From Acholeplasmatales bacterium (GTDB lineage: Bacteria; Bacillota_I; Bacilli_A; Acholeplasmatales; Anaeroplasmataceae): DNA of 48,221 bases. The notes under the pieces were generated by a model that saw nothing but the letters and a program-made list of their open reading frames with translations, made no database searches and had not been told where the DNA came from. Where the stretch lies: assembly GCA_024698125.1 (NCBI GenBank), contig JAILRQ010000112.1, positions 1-48,221 on the forward strand. The letters run 5' to 3'. Positions 17,365 to 26,209 of the stretch are shown here, piece after piece. The position numbers were made by a program, and so were the translations under genes. The stretch's first letter is position 1, and each line of letters begins with the position of its first letter.

Positions 17365-18033
17365 TTACCAGGCAACAGCTACTCCATCAGCATAATGCCA
17401 ATAGTTTCCTTCAGCCTCTTCCTCTGAATAGTAGTAAACGTGGTCTAATAAATCACTATTGTAATAAGAATCAACATTAACATTTGCCCAATCCTCACTA
17501 CTTCCATTATAGAATACATATTCTAATGATTTACATCCATAGAATGCACTTGAATCAATAAGCTTTAGTGTTGAAGGAAGGATGATTGTATTTAATGATG
17601 AGCATTTATTAAATGCGTGCATCTCAATTTTACATGTACCCTCCTTGATTTCAATATATTCAAGGCCTGTACATAGCATAAATGTTCTTAGTGAAATCAT
17701 ATACATTGAGCTTGATAATGTTACAGACTTAAGAGATGTATCATATGCAAAGCATGAATCTCCTACAACCTGTACTGAATCAGGTATTACAACACTTTCA
17801 AGATATGTCATTTCATAAAATACCATATCATCAATTGAAAGTACCTTCTTACCGTTTTCCTCCTCCTCTGGAATAACAACATCCACAGGATCATCTATTA
17901 AGCATTCAGTAAGTGATAGTCCACCATTTTCAACTATATAATAGAAATCTTCAGTTGAATAAGATACCGTTCCACATCCTACAAGGATAAATAGAAGGGT
18001 AAATATTAAACCAATTGGGAATAATTTTTTCAT
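17365..18033 (-). CDS. Lipoprotein with BspA-type leucine-rich repeats
   Basis: A 222-residue secreted lipoprotein. It has a lysine start, a hydrophobic stretch and a lipobox L-V-G-C with the acylated Cys at residue 20. About four or five BspA-type (LRR_5) repeats follow, with the recurring pattern V-V-I-P-x-S-V-x-x-I/V-x-x-x-x-F-x-x-C/Y-x-x-L-x-x-V, ending in a Tyr/Glu-rich tail. Such repeats are common in surface proteins of gut bacteria and bind proteins. I use the ATG at 18033 with GAGGAG 7 bases upstream; a TTG at 18048 is rejected. It is the last gene of the jet-sepF operon, 21 bases after sepF, and no clear terminator follows. Confidence 0.82.
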   Translation of the reverse strand: MKKLFPIGLIFTLLFILVGCGTVSYSTEDFYYIVENGGLSLTECLIDDPVDVVIPEEEENGKKVLSIDDMVFYEMTYLESVVIPDSVQVVGDSCFAYDTSLKSVTLSSSMYMISLRTFMLCTGLEYIEIKEGTCKIEMHAFNKCSSLNTIILPSTLKLIDSSAFYGCKSLEYVFYNGSSEDWANVNVDSYYNSDLLDHVYYYSEEEAEGNYWHYADGVAVAW

Positions 18034-18054
18034 TATTGTTCTCCTCAAAAGAAA

Positions 18055-18363
18055 TTAGTTCTCCCTTGTATGTTCAATAAACTCCCTTAATGAACCATCT
18101 AGGAATTCTTCCTTTTTAGCAAAAAGGTAGATATCCTCTTTAATCTTTACAGTCTCACCATCAAGCGCATAAGATGCTCCGCTTAAAAAAGCAAGCATCT
18201 TATTATAAGCCATAGGGTCTAGCTCTTGAAAGTTAACAACTATCGGATTATTATCGATAAGCTCCTCAACAAGCTCTGCAGCTCTCTTATCGTTATCCTC
18301 TAGCTTTTCAAATACAATTCTTTTAGAAGCCTTTAGCTTCTCAGGTGATTTATGTCCAAACAT
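18055..18363 (-). CDS. sepF: SepF-like cell division protein, short form
   Basis: A 102-residue protein containing the SepF (DUF552) core: N-P-I-V-V-N-F-Q-E-L-D, then L-A-F-L-S-G-A-S-Y-A-L-D-G and I-K-E-D-I-Y-L-F. SepF forms rings that bundle FtsZ and anchor it to the membrane. B. subtilis SepF has about 150 residues with an N-terminal amphipathic membrane helix; here only about 35 charged residues precede the core and no such helix is obvious. Its ATG shares one base with the jetC stop (TAATG), so translation is coupled to the SMC gene. Whether it binds FtsZ or has been recruited to the SMC complex is open. Confidence 0.82.
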   Translation of the reverse strand: MFGHKSPEKLKASKRIVFEKLEDNDKRAAELVEELIDNNPIVVNFQELDPMAYNKMLAFLSGASYALDGETVKIKEDIYLFAKKEEFLDGSLREFIEHTREN

Positions 18364-21300
18364 TAGTCAGTTACCTCCTCTTCCTCATCGAAGGCAGTCT
18401 TGTTAGCCTTATCAATTACAGATAGGGCCTGGGCTCTTGTTCCCTGACGAACCATGATAAGTGTAGTATTTGTGTATTCCTGTAAAACCTCAATACGCTC
18501 TGCTGATTGTGGGCAGGCAAGGATTAGCTGGATTGGCATTGATGCAATGAACTTCATCATAGCTCTCATACGAGGGAAGTCCATCTTATCGAACACCTCA
18601 TCGAACATTACAAGTCCAATTGTATCCTTAACTCCAACCTTATTATTCTCAAATATACGTACGAATGCGGCAATAATTGCTACATAGAATGGAACCTGAG
18701 TTTCTCCTCCTGAACGAGATTTGAATACCTTAGAATATAGCATTGTCTGTCCATTTCCATCAATAATCTTGATGTCATAGTCCATATATGTACGGTAATC
18801 AGTAAACTTGTTCATTGCACCTTCGCTATTAAGCTCATCCTGTGCAAGGGAAGTAAATAGCTCCTCTAGCTGAGTCTCATACTTAACCTCGAAGTCTGTT
18901 GTAAATAATGACTCTCCTGTGATTTCGTTCTCATTTGTAACCATATCATAGAAGGCACTATATTCACTTGACTTAGGGAAAATGAATTGATATGAATCAG
19001 CACCGAACTTAATCTTAGATAATGTTTCATTAATCTTTCCAATTTCAGCCTCTGCTGAAAGGATATTATTACGAAGCTTAGATAAGAAGTCCTCCTTGAA
19101 GATGATTTCAGCATCCTCACGTGCAGTTCTTACCTTCTTCTCATATTGGATAAGCTCACTCTTTTGTAGCTTATCTAGCTCATTTAAGAACTTCTTAACC
19201 TCAGCAATTCCAACGCTTAATGTTGAATTATAGGCATTAACATACTTGAATTGCTTATTAAGAAGGGCATCACATTGCGTATTGTATAATGCCTCCTGAT
19301 TCTTAAGCTTTTGCTCAAACTCATCAAGAGCCTTAGTAGGATTTGCTGAGTTAGAAATCTCATCAAATTGATCCTTAGCCTGGTTCTCAATAAGGATATT
19401 ATCCTTAGCAAGCTCCTTAAGCTCCTTATCATACTCTACTAGATTCTTTTCAAGGTCAGTAATACGTTGCTGAGCTTGACCAACAGAGATACGGATTCCT
19501 CCAATCTCCTGGTTGATTTGAACCTTCTTTTCATCATTAGCCTTAAGTGATTCTAATACCTTGTCATAATCAGACTTAACATCTGATACTCCCATAGCCT
19601 TAGAATTATTCTTTTGCTTCTTTAAATCCTTAATCTTAGAATCAAGGTTTTGAGCCTTAATTGCGTTATCAAGTGAATTAATTAAGGCGTTGAAATCAAG
19701 AGTCTTAATTAATTGAAGCTCATCGTCTAATGCTTGGATATTATGAGTGATATCATAATACTTATTCTTTTGCTCTAATGCCTTAGAGTTCCAGTACTCT
19801 GTTTGATCCTGAAGGGCATTAGCTCCAATGAATGGCTTATCAATATTTGGATTTAGAGCACGAACTGTATATCCTCTATAAATTAATCCATCATTTGTAA
19901 TAGATGTATTATAGTTTTCAAGCTCTTGCTCGTTATCACACATGATAACTCCACCACATGTAAAGTTGATATAGTACTGTGCATCAACATTCTCTGATGA
20001 CATGATTGATGCAAGTGAGTTCTTCTCAAATGACTTATACTTGCTGATTTGCTTTGTATTTACAAGTCCTGTACCATAGAAGTTATACTTATTCTTAATA
20101 CGTGCAAATACAGATAGGGCTGTATCATAATACTTAGGCTCTACAATCATATCAAAACGTCTATTTGCAAGGAAGATTTCAATTGTATCTGCCCAAGTCT
20201 TATCCTTAATATCGATAAGCTCTGCAAAGAAATGTACTGATACATCAAATCCGTAGATATTCTTAAGTCCTAAGGCAATATCATTACGAAGCTGTAATAG
20301 CTTTGGATTATATCTAAGCTTATTGTTAGATAATCCCTTTAATGCTTGTGAAATCTCATTGATTTCAGCAAGACACTCTGATCTTTCCTTAGATAAAGAT
20401 CCCTTTTCAATATTGATTTCCTCAATAGTATTTTCAAGTCTATTCTCAACATCAATTAATGTAAGCTTAGTCTTTTCACTATCAAAGTTAGATACTGAAG
20501 ATAATGGAAGGTTTGCCATCTCAGAATAAATCTTCTTATCAGATGCCATCTTTCGAAGCTCCATTACAGAATCCTTAAACTCTGAAGCCTTCTTTACATA
20601 AAGTGACATAGAGTCCTTTACTTCATTATATTCTCTTGAAGCCTTCTCTAGCTGACGGTCAATATATTCCTCAGCCTTGAATTCCTCACTATTAGCTAAA
20701 ATATTATATAGCTCATTACGTCTATCCTCTAGAGCTGCCTTCTCCTCTGCAAGGTCTGCAAGAGAGTCAGTCTTTAGCTGACGCTGCTCATCATATAAAG
20801 CAATTTGATTTTGGGCATCCTCAATTGAAGACTTAACATTCATAACATCAAATAGCTTCATTAAATATTCATAATAATTCTTTTGCTCCTCAAACTCCTC
20901 AATAGTTTGATATGTAGCTTGGATATCCTCAAGGTCTGTAATCTTATTCTTAATTACATTAAGAGTTCCCTCAAGCTCCTTATAAGCACGAATTGAATCC
21001 TGAATTGAAGAAACATCGATTTGCTTCTCCTCTAGGATATTTTGGTAAATAAAGTCCTTAACGTTTGCGATTGGCTTGAAGGCAAGTGCCTTAACAATTA
21101 GCTTGAAGTAATCCTCGTTAATTGAACCAAAGGCGTTACGGAATCCTCTCTTAGCCTCGTTCTTAGTAGAATAAATCTCCATATCACGGTTATTCTTCTT
21201 AAACTCCATGATTGAATAGATATGTCCACCCTCACCTAGGTATAGCTTATCATCGATTGCACAATGTCCTCTATACATAATATGCTTTGCAGGTCCGATT

Positions 21301-21644
21301 TCTCCAACTGCATCAATTACAGCTCCAAGAACAAATGTATCCTCTGTTGTTTCATTATAGAACTCTAGACAGATATGACCTGTTACATCTCCATCACGAA
21401 GATATTCCTTATCCTCTGCACCAAGCTTACACTTAACATAGCCCTTAAGATCACGCTTTCCCTTTTCATTAGCTGCAAGGTTAAATGTTTGATCTCCTCC
21501 AGTTAAAATAAATGTAATGGCATCTAGGATTGTTGACTTTCCTGAGGCATTTTGTCCTGTAAGTAGGATATTATCCTTAACCTCAATAGTTTCGTTTGAA
21601 AGATAATGCCAGTTAATTAATCTAATTTTCTTAAGCTTAATCAT
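18363..21644 (-). CDS. jetC: SMC-like ATPase JetC (MksB/MukB-type condensin subunit)
   Basis: A 1093-residue SMC-superfamily ATPase of the Wadjet JetC/MksB group. Walker A is G-Q-N-A-S-G-K-S-T (30-38), the ABC signature S-G-G-E is at 978-981, and Walker B ends D1015-E1016, so ATP binding and hydrolysis look intact. Long Glu/Lys coiled coils (about 215-425 and 630-890) flank a central hinge region (about 440-620). This complex holds and extrudes DNA loops. It lies directly after jetA and jetB, two bases from jetB. The TOPRIM nuclease JetD expected next in a Wadjet system is missing; sepF follows instead. Confidence 0.92.
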   Translation of the reverse strand: MIKLKKIRLINWHYLSNETIEVKDNILLTGQNASGKSTILDAITFILTGGDQTFNLAANEKGKRDLKGYVKCKLGAEDKEYLRDGDVTGHICLEFYNETTEDTFVLGAVIDAVGEIGPAKHIMYRGHCAIDDKLYLGEGGHIYSIMEFKKNNRDMEIYSTKNEAKRGFRNAFGSINEDYFKLIVKALAFKPIANVKDFIYQNILEEKQIDVSSIQDSIRAYKELEGTLNVIKNKITDLEDIQATYQTIEEFEEQKNYYEYLMKLFDVMNVKSSIEDAQNQIALYDEQRQLKTDSLADLAEEKAALEDRRNELYNILANSEEFKAEEYIDRQLEKASREYNEVKDSMSLYVKKASEFKDSVMELRKMASDKKIYSEMANLPLSSVSNFDSEKTKLTLIDVENRLENTIEEINIEKGSLSKERSECLAEINEISQALKGLSNNKLRYNPKLLQLRNDIALGLKNIYGFDVSVHFFAELIDIKDKTWADTIEIFLANRRFDMIVEPKYYDTALSVFARIKNKYNFYGTGLVNTKQISKYKSFEKNSLASIMSSENVDAQYYINFTCGGVIMCDNEQELENYNTSITNDGLIYRGYTVRALNPNIDKPFIGANALQDQTEYWNSKALEQKNKYYDITHNIQALDDELQLIKTLDFNALINSLDNAIKAQNLDSKIKDLKKQKNNSKAMGVSDVKSDYDKVLESLKANDEKKVQINQEIGGIRISVGQAQQRITDLEKNLVEYDKELKELAKDNILIENQAKDQFDEISNSANPTKALDEFEQKLKNQEALYNTQCDALLNKQFKYVNAYNSTLSVGIAEVKKFLNELDKLQKSELIQYEKKVRTAREDAEIIFKEDFLSKLRNNILSAEAEIGKINETLSKIKFGADSYQFIFPKSSEYSAFYDMVTNENEITGESLFTTDFEVKYETQLEELFTSLAQDELNSEGAMNKFTDYRTYMDYDIKIIDGNGQTMLYSKVFKSRSGGETQVPFYVAIIAAFVRIFENNKVGVKDTIGLVMFDEVFDKMDFPRMRAMMKFIASMPIQLILACPQSAERIEVLQEYTNTTLIMVRQGTRAQALSVIDKANKTAFDEEEEVTD

Positions 21645-21646
21645 TA

Positions 21647-22231
21647 TTATGCACCCTCACTTTCATCTGAAATATGCTCAATAGTCTCATATACCTCACT
21701 TATTTGCTCAGTATTTACAGCAAATAGAATTGTTGGGTAAATAATGATTCTTGCACTAGATGATGTAATATCACCTAAGATTTCAATAATGTTAAATCTT
21801 CTAAATAATCTTAGGGATTCAATTAAATCAGTCTTATTAATTCTCTTCTTTATTTCAAGATAATTATACTTAGTATGAATGTCTTCAACATTAACACTAA
21901 TATTTTCATTTAAAGATGTCTCCTTCATCTTTTCATGATATAGAATACGAAGAATTAATAAAACGATTGTATGGTCTCTTTTTAGCTTAATTGAGTTAGC
22001 TGCTGGTGTACCTGATAAATATGCTACACCAAGGTCAGTATTAACATTTAGCTCATATCCTAATATGTTAAAGAATTCCTCAAATAAGTCCTTGTAGTTA
22101 ATTAGGAAATAATAATCATTTTTGTTGTTTTCCTTATCACGGCAAAGGAAAGTATTTGCAAGCATCTTATTACAAATGCTTTGGAAGCTATCCTTTTGTC
22201 CTTGAGAGAATGATTCATAATTTGTAAGCAT
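21647..22231 (-). CDS. jetB: JetB-like (MksE/DUF4194) subunit of the SMC complex
   Basis: A 194-residue protein of the JetB/MksE family, the KITE (tandem winged-helix) subunit that binds the kleisin JetA and DNA. The recognisable features are the A-N-T-F-L-C-R region near residue 24-30, a central L-R-I-L-Y-H-E-K helix and a C-terminal winged-helix stretch ending in I-I-I-Y-P-T-I. No enzyme motif is expected. Its ATG shares one base with the jetA stop (TAATG), which ties the stoichiometry of the two. Assignment rests on sequence pattern, size and the jetA-jetB-jetC order. Confidence 0.88.
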   Translation of the reverse strand: MLTNYESFSQGQKDSFQSICNKMLANTFLCRDKENNKNDYYFLINYKDLFEEFFNILGYELNVNTDLGVAYLSGTPAANSIKLKRDHTIVLLILRILYHEKMKETSLNENISVNVEDIHTKYNYLEIKKRINKTDLIESLRLFRRFNIIEILGDITSSSARIIIYPTILFAVNTEQISEVYETIEHISDESEGA

Positions 22232-23682
22232 TAGATTTGTTCCTCCCTTGTAATCTTGAAGTTAGCCATCTTGAAGTAATCCGTTTGGATGGTATTCTCC
22301 ATTTTCTCAATCTTATAATTGTGCTCTGATGCAAATATTAGCACATAAATACACATTAACGCTTCATCAAATGTTCCGTTAGGATTTACGATAGACATAG
22401 CCTCAAGTGAGCCATTTTCATCAAGCCTTCTTAAAATAAAATCTGTCATATAGGCTGGATCATATTTACTTCTAAATCCTTGAAGTACTGATGAATCAAG
22501 TGCTTCAAAATCAAATCTATCTAAATCGATTGATGAGAAATCACTACGGCTATACTTTCCTCTTGGGCTATATAGTGATCCCTCACTAAATCCTTTTACT
22601 GAAGGAAGGTTTACAACGCTATTAATCTTAGTCATAGCTCTATCAACCTTACCAAGCTTATTCTCATTCTTAATATACTTTAGCATTGTATTAAGCTTAC
22701 CTATAATGTTATCCTCCTCTGTAAGAAGGAACTTAACCTTACCAATTGTTGAATTGATATAATTCTTATTCTTCTCATCAATTCCTGTAATGAAGGAATC
22801 AAGCTCATTAAAGATATCAACCATTTCATCAATATCACGGTTAGCCTTATCCATTGCAAGGTTAGCATTTCTAAATCTATACATATAGTCAGATGCAATC
22901 TGCTCCATAGCTATAGAGTTTGATGAAATCTCCTCAAGCCTTGTTACAATCTTTAGTCGATACTTATTGATATTATCTGCAGTCTTAAGCTTTGTATATG
23001 TTGGCTCATAAATCTCTGCATTATATTCCATAAGCTTTGCCATAAGGTCCTTAATTTCAGATGTTTCAACAACTGAATTAATGTAATCCTTAATTCTTGA
23101 ATCCATCTTTCTTAAGGAACGGATTAAAAGCTTAGTGTTCTTATATACCTCAGATATCATTAAAGGATAATCTAGGTCATCATTAGTTAATAATGAATAA
23201 ATTGTATAAATATAACCCTTATATTCGTTAGGGTCTACTATTGCAGTGAAGGTTGGTGTAGCATAGTCATCATCCTCACTATAATAATCATATGTAAGAG
23301 TTTGTGGACAGATTTGCTGTAATGCCTCAATCATTGTAATAGCAACATCTGTAAAGTTTAAAACCTCTGTATAATCAGGTGTTAAATCAATATAGATCCA
23401 TCCGCATTCCTCAAGACGACGTATAACTAGATTTGCAGTCTCACGCATGTTTTCTGGCTGCTCTAGGCTATCATGGAACTCATCCTCATCATCTTCATAT
23501 AAATTATCATGATTTTCAAGATAAATGGTAAGCTCATCTGCAATAAGCTTTCTATCTACTCCAAGAATAGACCCTGTCTCATATATGGCAAAAGCTTGCA
23601 TCGCGCAAGCTGTATATAAACGTCTATTTTTACTTGATAGGATAGAAAAAAAGTTTTGTGGTATTATATCAAATAATTCCAT
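22231..23682 (-). CDS. jetA: JetA-like (MksF) kleisin subunit of the SMC complex
   Basis: A 483-residue protein with the JetA/MksF layout. An N-terminal winged-helix-like domain opens with L-F-D-I-I-P-Q-N-F-F-S-I-L, an acidic stretch (near 75-90) follows, then a long helical middle (about 190-350) and a C-terminal winged helix. In the family this kleisin bridges the two SMC heads. The start is the ATG at 23682: the family begins with this LFDIIP-type sequence, and the upstream ATG at 23709 lies at the predicted transcription start. It is the first gene of the operon. Confidence 0.9.
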   Translation of the reverse strand: MELFDIIPQNFFSILSSKNRRLYTACAMQAFAIYETGSILGVDRKLIADELTIYLENHDNLYEDDEDEFHDSLEQPENMRETANLVIRRLEECGWIYIDLTPDYTEVLNFTDVAITMIEALQQICPQTLTYDYYSEDDDYATPTFTAIVDPNEYKGYIYTIYSLLTNDDLDYPLMISEVYKNTKLLIRSLRKMDSRIKDYINSVVETSEIKDLMAKLMEYNAEIYEPTYTKLKTADNINKYRLKIVTRLEEISSNSIAMEQIASDYMYRFRNANLAMDKANRDIDEMVDIFNELDSFITGIDEKNKNYINSTIGKVKFLLTEEDNIIGKLNTMLKYIKNENKLGKVDRAMTKINSVVNLPSVKGFSEGSLYSPRGKYSRSDFSSIDLDRFDFEALDSSVLQGFRSKYDPAYMTDFILRRLDENGSLEAMSIVNPNGTFDEALMCIYVLIFASEHNYKIEKMENTIQTDYFKMANFKITREEQI

Positions 23683-23713
23683 TAATGCATTCACTCCCTT
23701 ATAACACATTAAT

Positions 23714-23742
23714 ATTTTAACATTAAAGTGCTTTAATTACAA
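23714..23742 (-). promoter_or_regulatory. Promoter of the jetABC-sepF-lipoprotein operon
   Basis: TTGTAA (23737-23742) and TAAAAT (23714-23719) are 17 bp apart on the minus strand, with a TGT extension before the -10 box. The expected start near 23707 gives a 25-base leader. Confidence 0.65.
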
Positions 23743-23753
23743 TTAAATTATTA

Positions 23754-23782
23754 GAAAAAAAGGGAATATTAATATTCCCTTT
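23754..23782 (-). terminator. Intrinsic terminator of ychF
   Basis: Perfect 24-base palindrome AAAGGGAATATT/AATATTCCCTTT followed by a U run on the minus strand, 9 bases after the ychF stop. Confidence 0.85.
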
Positions 23783-23791
23783 ATAATACTC

Positions 23792-24892
23792 TTATACATT
23801 AAACTTGAATAGCATTACGTCTCCGTCCTGAACTACGTAATCCTTACCCTCTTGTCTAACTCTTCCAGCCTCTCTACACTTAAGATATGAACCAGCGTTT
23901 ACTAGGTCATCATAAGATACAGTTTCAGCTCTAATAAATCCTCTTTGGAAGTCAGTATGGATAATACCTGCACATTCTGGTGCAGTCATTCCCTTACGGA
24001 ATGTCCATGCTCTAACCTCCTTCTCTCCTGCTGTAAAGTATGTAGCAAGTCCTAATAGGTCATAGGTTGCTCTTACAAGCTTGTTAAGTCCTGCCTCAGG
24101 AATTCCAAGCTCCTCAAGATACATTGGCTTATCCTCTTCAGGAAGCTCTGAAATCTCAGCCTCAATTTCAGCAGAGATAGGTACTACCTGTGATCCCTCA
24201 GCCTTTGCATATTCAACTAGGGCATTATAATACTTAGACTGCTCAGGATTTCCGATTTCTTCCTCGCTCATGTTAGCAACATACATAATCTTCTTTCCTG
24301 TAAGGAATCCATAGTTCTTAATAATCTCTAGCTCTTCCTTTGATAAATCTAGGCTTCTTACTGGCTTATTTTCTAGTAATGTCTCTTCAATTCTCTTTAA
24401 AATTGCATACTCAACCTCAGCATTATCCATCTTAGATTGTGCCTTCTTTGCAATCTTTTGAATACGGTTTTGAACAACCTCTAGGTCTGCAAGAGCAAGC
24501 TCAATACCAATAGTCTCAACGTCACGAACAGGGTCTACTGTTCCCTCAACGTGAGTAATATTATCATCGTCGAAGCATCTTACAACCTCAACGATTGCGT
24601 CTACCTGTCTAATATTTCCAAGGAATTGGTTTCCAAGTCCTTCACCCTTAGATGCACCCTTTACAAGTCCTGCAATATCAGTAAACTCACAAATAGCGTG
24701 TACTAAAGACTTTGGCTTATACATTTCGTTAAGCTTATCTAGACGTACATCAGGAACCTCAACGACTCCCACATTAGGCTCAATTGTGGCAAATGGGTAG
24801 TTAGCCGCAAGTGCTCCAGCCTTAGTAATTGCATTAAATAATGTTGACTTTCCAACGTTAGGAAGACCAACTATTCCGGCAGTTAGTGCCAT
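23792..24892 (-). CDS. ychF: Redox/translation-associated GTPase YchF
   Basis: A 366-residue member of the Obg-related YchF/OLA1 family. The G1 loop is G-L-P-N-V-G-K-S-T (9-17), G3 is D-I-A-G-L, and the G4 position is N-M-S-E instead of N-K-x-D, as expected for this ATP-preferring family. A coiled-coil middle and a C-terminal TGS domain follow. YchF associates with ribosomes and responds to oxidative stress in other bacteria. I place the start at the ATG at 24892, with GGAG 8 bases upstream, rather than a GTG at 24901. It has its own promoter and terminator. Confidence 0.96.
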   Translation of the reverse strand: MALTAGIVGLPNVGKSTLFNAITKAGALAANYPFATIEPNVGVVEVPDVRLDKLNEMYKPKSLVHAICEFTDIAGLVKGASKGEGLGNQFLGNIRQVDAIVEVVRCFDDDNITHVEGTVDPVRDVETIGIELALADLEVVQNRIQKIAKKAQSKMDNAEVEYAILKRIEETLLENKPVRSLDLSKEELEIIKNYGFLTGKKIMYVANMSEEEIGNPEQSKYYNALVEYAKAEGSQVVPISAEIEAEISELPEEDKPMYLEELGIPEAGLNKLVRATYDLLGLATYFTAGEKEVRAWTFRKGMTAPECAGIIHTDFQRGFIRAETVSYDDLVNAGSYLKCREAGRVRQEGKDYVVQDGDVMLFKFNV

Positions 24893-24922
24893 ATTCATCA
24901 CTCCAATTTTTATAACACTACT

Positions 24923-24950
24923 ATTATACTTTATTTAAAAAATAAATCAA
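24923..24950 (-). promoter_or_regulatory. Promoter of ychF
   Basis: TTGATT (24945-24950) and TATAAT (24923-24928) are 16 bp apart on the minus strand, immediately after the ppa stop. No strong terminator separates ppa from it. Confidence 0.7.
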
Positions 24951-25484
24951 TTATTTACAGAACTTTTCATGGTATAATTTTTTACTTCTACTAATAACCT
25001 CTAAAGCACGTGCCTTATCCTGTACCTCATGTACATATGTTTCCTTATGCTCAAGAGTTTTATAGTATGTAAAGAAATGTGATATTTCCTCAAATAAATG
25101 CTTTGGTAGGTCCTCAATGTCATTATATGAGTTATAGTTAGGATCATTTAGTGGAACGGCAATAATCTTTGCATCATTTCCCTTATCATCAGACATAATT
25201 AATACTCCAATTGGCTTACATTCAACAATTGCCCCTGGAATAATCTCCTCACTACATAATACTAAAACATCTAATGGATCACCATCATCCTCGTATGTAC
25301 GAGGAATAAATCCATAATTTGCTGGATAATGAGTTGCAGTATAAAGTACTCTATCAAGACGTAGTACTCCTGTCTCCTTATCTAGCTCATACTTATTCTT
25401 ACTATTTTTAGATATCTCAATACAAGCCATAAAATCCCATGGCTCAATTCTTTTATCATCTATATCGTGCCAAATATTCATCAT
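24951..25484 (-). CDS. ppa: Family I inorganic pyrophosphatase
   Basis: A 177-residue soluble pyrophosphatase that hydrolyses pyrophosphate and so drives biosynthetic reactions. The signature D-D-G-D-P-L-D is at residues 66-72, giving three of the Mg2+-binding aspartates, and Y-P-A-N-Y-G-F-I-P lies just before it. Length agrees with bacterial family I enzymes. Many Bacillota instead use family II enzymes (PpaC), so its use here is worth noting. Its ATG shares one base with the stop of the preceding hypothetical gene (TAATG), with GGAGG 7 bases upstream. Confidence 0.95.
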   Translation of the reverse strand: MMNIWHDIDDKRIEPWDFMACIEISKNSKNKYELDKETGVLRLDRVLYTATHYPANYGFIPRTYEDDGDPLDVLVLCSEEIIPGAIVECKPIGVLIMSDDKGNDAKIIAVPLNDPNYNSYNDIEDLPKHLFEEISHFFTYYKTLEHKETYVHEVQDKARALEVISRSKKLYHEKFCK

Positions 25485-26146
25485 TATTTATCCTCCATAT
25501 CTTCCTTATTATTTCTATCGGGATAGATGAAGAATACCTTATCCTTAGTAAATCTTGCATTCTCAAGGAATGATTTACCAAGATAATGGACAAAAGGTAC
25601 TACATCATACATAACCGCAAGCCATAAATAGAATGATGGCTTTGCTTCCTTATCTCTTGTGTAATCATTTAAGGCCTTAATTCGCTCCTTATAGCTTGAT
25701 TTATTATCAAGGCTATAATAATGCTTAATGTTTCTATAATCCTCCATACGATAGGCCTTATTTTGAGTTTTAAATATCTCATAAATATCATCACTCATTT
25801 GCTTTAAATCCTCTACCCTTATGTCATTTAAATGGCATAGGAAGGTTTCTGGATAGGCGTACTTACAGTAATCTATAAAGATTGTTGGTACATAAAGATT
25901 AAAGTATGGCTTAAATCTTTCGTTAGGCATTTCCCTATAGGATATTACTGCATCTAGCATAATAATCTTTGTAAGATTAGAAAATCCCTTATATATATTC
26001 TTTGTTTCAAAAGCTTTTGATTCAGGATTATATTTTATAATATAATATTTTAATCTTGAAAGCTTTTTAAGCTCGGGCGAATTTAAAATAGAGAGGTTGG
26101 CCTTTCTAACATATAAATCCTTTATAATTCGTTTTTTATATGCCAT
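25484..26146 (-). CDS. Hypothetical protein translationally coupled to ppa
   Basis: I do not recognise this 220-residue protein. It is basic at the N-terminus (K-K-R-I-I-K-D-L-Y-V-R-K) and rich in Tyr and Lys throughout. One moderately hydrophobic stretch near residues 175-195 contains aromatic residues and is more likely a buried core than a membrane segment. The start is the ATG at 26146, with AGGGG about 9 bases upstream. It has its own promoter and is coupled to ppa by a one-base stop-start overlap, so the two products are made together. I see no known motif that would give a function. Confidence 0.72.
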   Translation of the reverse strand: MAYKKRIIKDLYVRKANLSILNSPELKKLSRLKYYIIKYNPESKAFETKNIYKGFSNLTKIIMLDAVISYREMPNERFKPYFNLYVPTIFIDYCKYAYPETFLCHLNDIRVEDLKQMSDDIYEIFKTQNKAYRMEDYRNIKHYYSLDNKSSYKERIKALNDYTRDKEAKPSFYLWLAVMYDVVPFVHYLGKSFLENARFTKDKVFFIYPDRNNKEDMEDK

Positions 26147-26180
26147 ATAGACCAACCCCTCTCATCTTCTTCTTTATTTA

Positions 26181-26209
26181 ATTATAGCCAATTTATTGAC
26201 GATTTACAA
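26181..26209 (-). promoter_or_regulatory. Promoter of the hypothetical-ppa operon
   Basis: TTGTAA (26204-26209) and TATAAT (26181-26186) are 17 bp apart on the minus strand. The -35 box lies inside the last codons of the phosphohexomutase gene, so no terminator separates the two units. Confidence 0.72.

Noticed and set aside
18363-23682. A complete Wadjet plasmid-defence system
   Set aside because: JetD is not encoded next to jetABC or elsewhere in the window; the downstream genes are sepF and a lipoprotein, which have no nuclease motif.
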